A stretch of 64,000 nucleotides of DNA from Segniliparus rugosus ATCC BAA-974 (lineage in GTDB: Bacteria; Actinomycetota; Actinomycetes; Mycobacteriales; Mycobacteriaceae), in NCBI RefSeq assembly GCF_000185725.2, contig NZ_KI391954.1:744001-808000 (forward strand). Direction: 5' to 3'. The notes under the pieces are model-generated. The model was not told the origin of the DNA. It did not search any database and worked only from the letters and a program-made list of their open reading frames with translations. A program made the position numbers and the translations under genes. Positions 63,529 through 64,000 of the stretch are shown here, one piece after another (within the stretch, counting starts at the first letter, position 1; every line of letters begins with the position of its first letter).

Positions 63529-63595
63529 CCGACCGCAGTCAGACTAGATATGGCGGCGGGGGGACCGGTGAGAGGATTGAGGAGAGGAGCGGCAC

Positions 63596-64000
63596 GTGGC
63601 TATCCCGATGATGGAACGCGGGGCGCGTAGCGTTCTTTCCGCGGCTTCGGACCCTGCTGACGAGATGGAACTCGAGTCGGCGCGTTCGGCTGCGACGCTC
63701 AGCAAAGGATGGACGATCGCCCTCGGCGTGATCGGGACATGCCTGCTGTCGTTCATTAGCGTCGCCGTCGCCGGCGGCCTCAAGCACGACCAGGCACTGG
63801 AGGCCACGCACCTGTCGTGGATGCGCTTCGGCCACGGCAAGGAAATCGCCACCTACCTCGGCTGGTTCGGCCTCTGCCTCGTCGTGCTCGCCTGGGTCCG
63901 GGCGGGCAGGCTGGTCTTGGCAGGCCTGGTGGAGCTGCGCTGGTTGATCCGCACCATGGTCTGCTGGGTGGCCCCGCTCCTGGTGGCGGCTCCGCTCTAC
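63596..64000 (+). CDS. mptA: alpha-1,6-mannosyltransferase MptA (3' end outside window)
   Basis: The first 135 residues of a polytopic GT-C mannosyltransferase that elongates the mannan core of lipomannan with polyprenyl-phosphate mannose. The GTG at 63596 follows GGAGAGGAG. After a short cytoplasmic N-terminus come a helix (TIALGVIGTCLLSFISVAVA), the loop with ATHLSWMRFGHGKEIATYLG, and further helices (YLGWFGLCLVVLAWV, VCWVAPLLVAAPLY). Position after idsA2 equals Rv2173-Rv2174. Only the N-terminus is visible, so identification relies on synteny and hydrophobic pattern. Confidence 0.82.
   Translation, partial: MAIPMMERGARSVLSAASDPADEMELESARSAATLSKGWTIALGVIGTCLLSFISVAVAGGLKHDQALEATHLSWMRFGHGKEIATYLGWFGLCLVVLAWVRAGRLVLAGLVELRWLIRTMVCWVAPLLVAAPLY

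Overview
The window is G+C-rich, densely packed actinobacterial DNA. Gene content and order match the order Mycobacteriales: the proA/moxR/vWA and nadD-rsfS-gpgP-octT-degV-comEA-comEC run matches the M. tuberculosis Rv2427c-Rv2414c block. The ilvE, erpA, asnB, ctaC-ctaF, qcrB-qcrA-qcrC-ctaE, trpD, ripC, pimB, aroG, pknL, metF-like, idsA2, mptA run matches Rv2210c-Rv2172c. Sequence divergence and interposed genes argue against Mycobacterium itself. A deep-branching relative such as Segniliparus is my inference and cannot be confirmed from this window alone.

Layout. 1-4.25 kb: tail of a DUF2218 protein, proA, and a MoxR ATPase/vWA chaperone pair closed by a strong terminator. 4.27-7.1 kb: a SAM methyltransferase, soxR and a divergent MFS pump with a textbook SoxR operator. 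7.1-12.9 kb: nadD, rsfS and the methylglucose-lipopolysaccharide genes gpgP and octT, then degV, a frameshifted comEA, and comEC. 12.8-20 kb: dienelactone hydrolase, a quinone-oxidoreductase-like MDR protein, and a five-gene operon with a BMP-type nucleoside ABC importer. 20-23.8 kb: an exported YdcF protein, a lipoprotein, an MFS permease, dps. 23.9-33.8 kb: a dipeptide (Dpp-type) ABC importer with two tandem binding-protein genes separated by a 13E12-type (DUF222/HNH) gene, plus an MFS symporter. 33.9-37 kb: ilvE, a degenerate CobT-like gene, a frameshifted DUF3043 gene, erpA. 37-46.4 kb: asnB with a 92-bp tandem array made from its own 3' end, then the cytochrome bcc-aa3 supercomplex genes (ctaC, ctaF / qcrB, qcrA, qcrC, ctaE), interrupted by a lower-G+C island with an orphan Imm35-type immunity gene. 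46.4-54.6 kb: DUF1304, trpD, ripC, pimB, two small SRPBCC-like genes, an acyltransferase, an exoribonuclease, aroG. 54.8-64 kb: an unknown small protein, a NarL-type two-component system divergent from an MmpL/RND transporter with a perfect 29-bp hairpin between them, pknL, a metF-like gene, idsA2 and the start of mptA.

Most promoters that can be read place a TAnnnT -10 hexamer 6-8 nt before the start codon, so leaderless mRNAs appear to be the rule. Operon genes are typically joined by 4-bp ATGA/GTGA overlaps. No rRNA, tRNA, IS element, prophage or CRISPR array was seen. The least explained elements are the 92-bp asnB-derived array, the Imm35 island with apparently decayed flanking sequence, the divergent-promoter hairpin at 57.1 kb, the CobT-like protein without its catalytic glutamate, and the HGD (non-RD) PknL.
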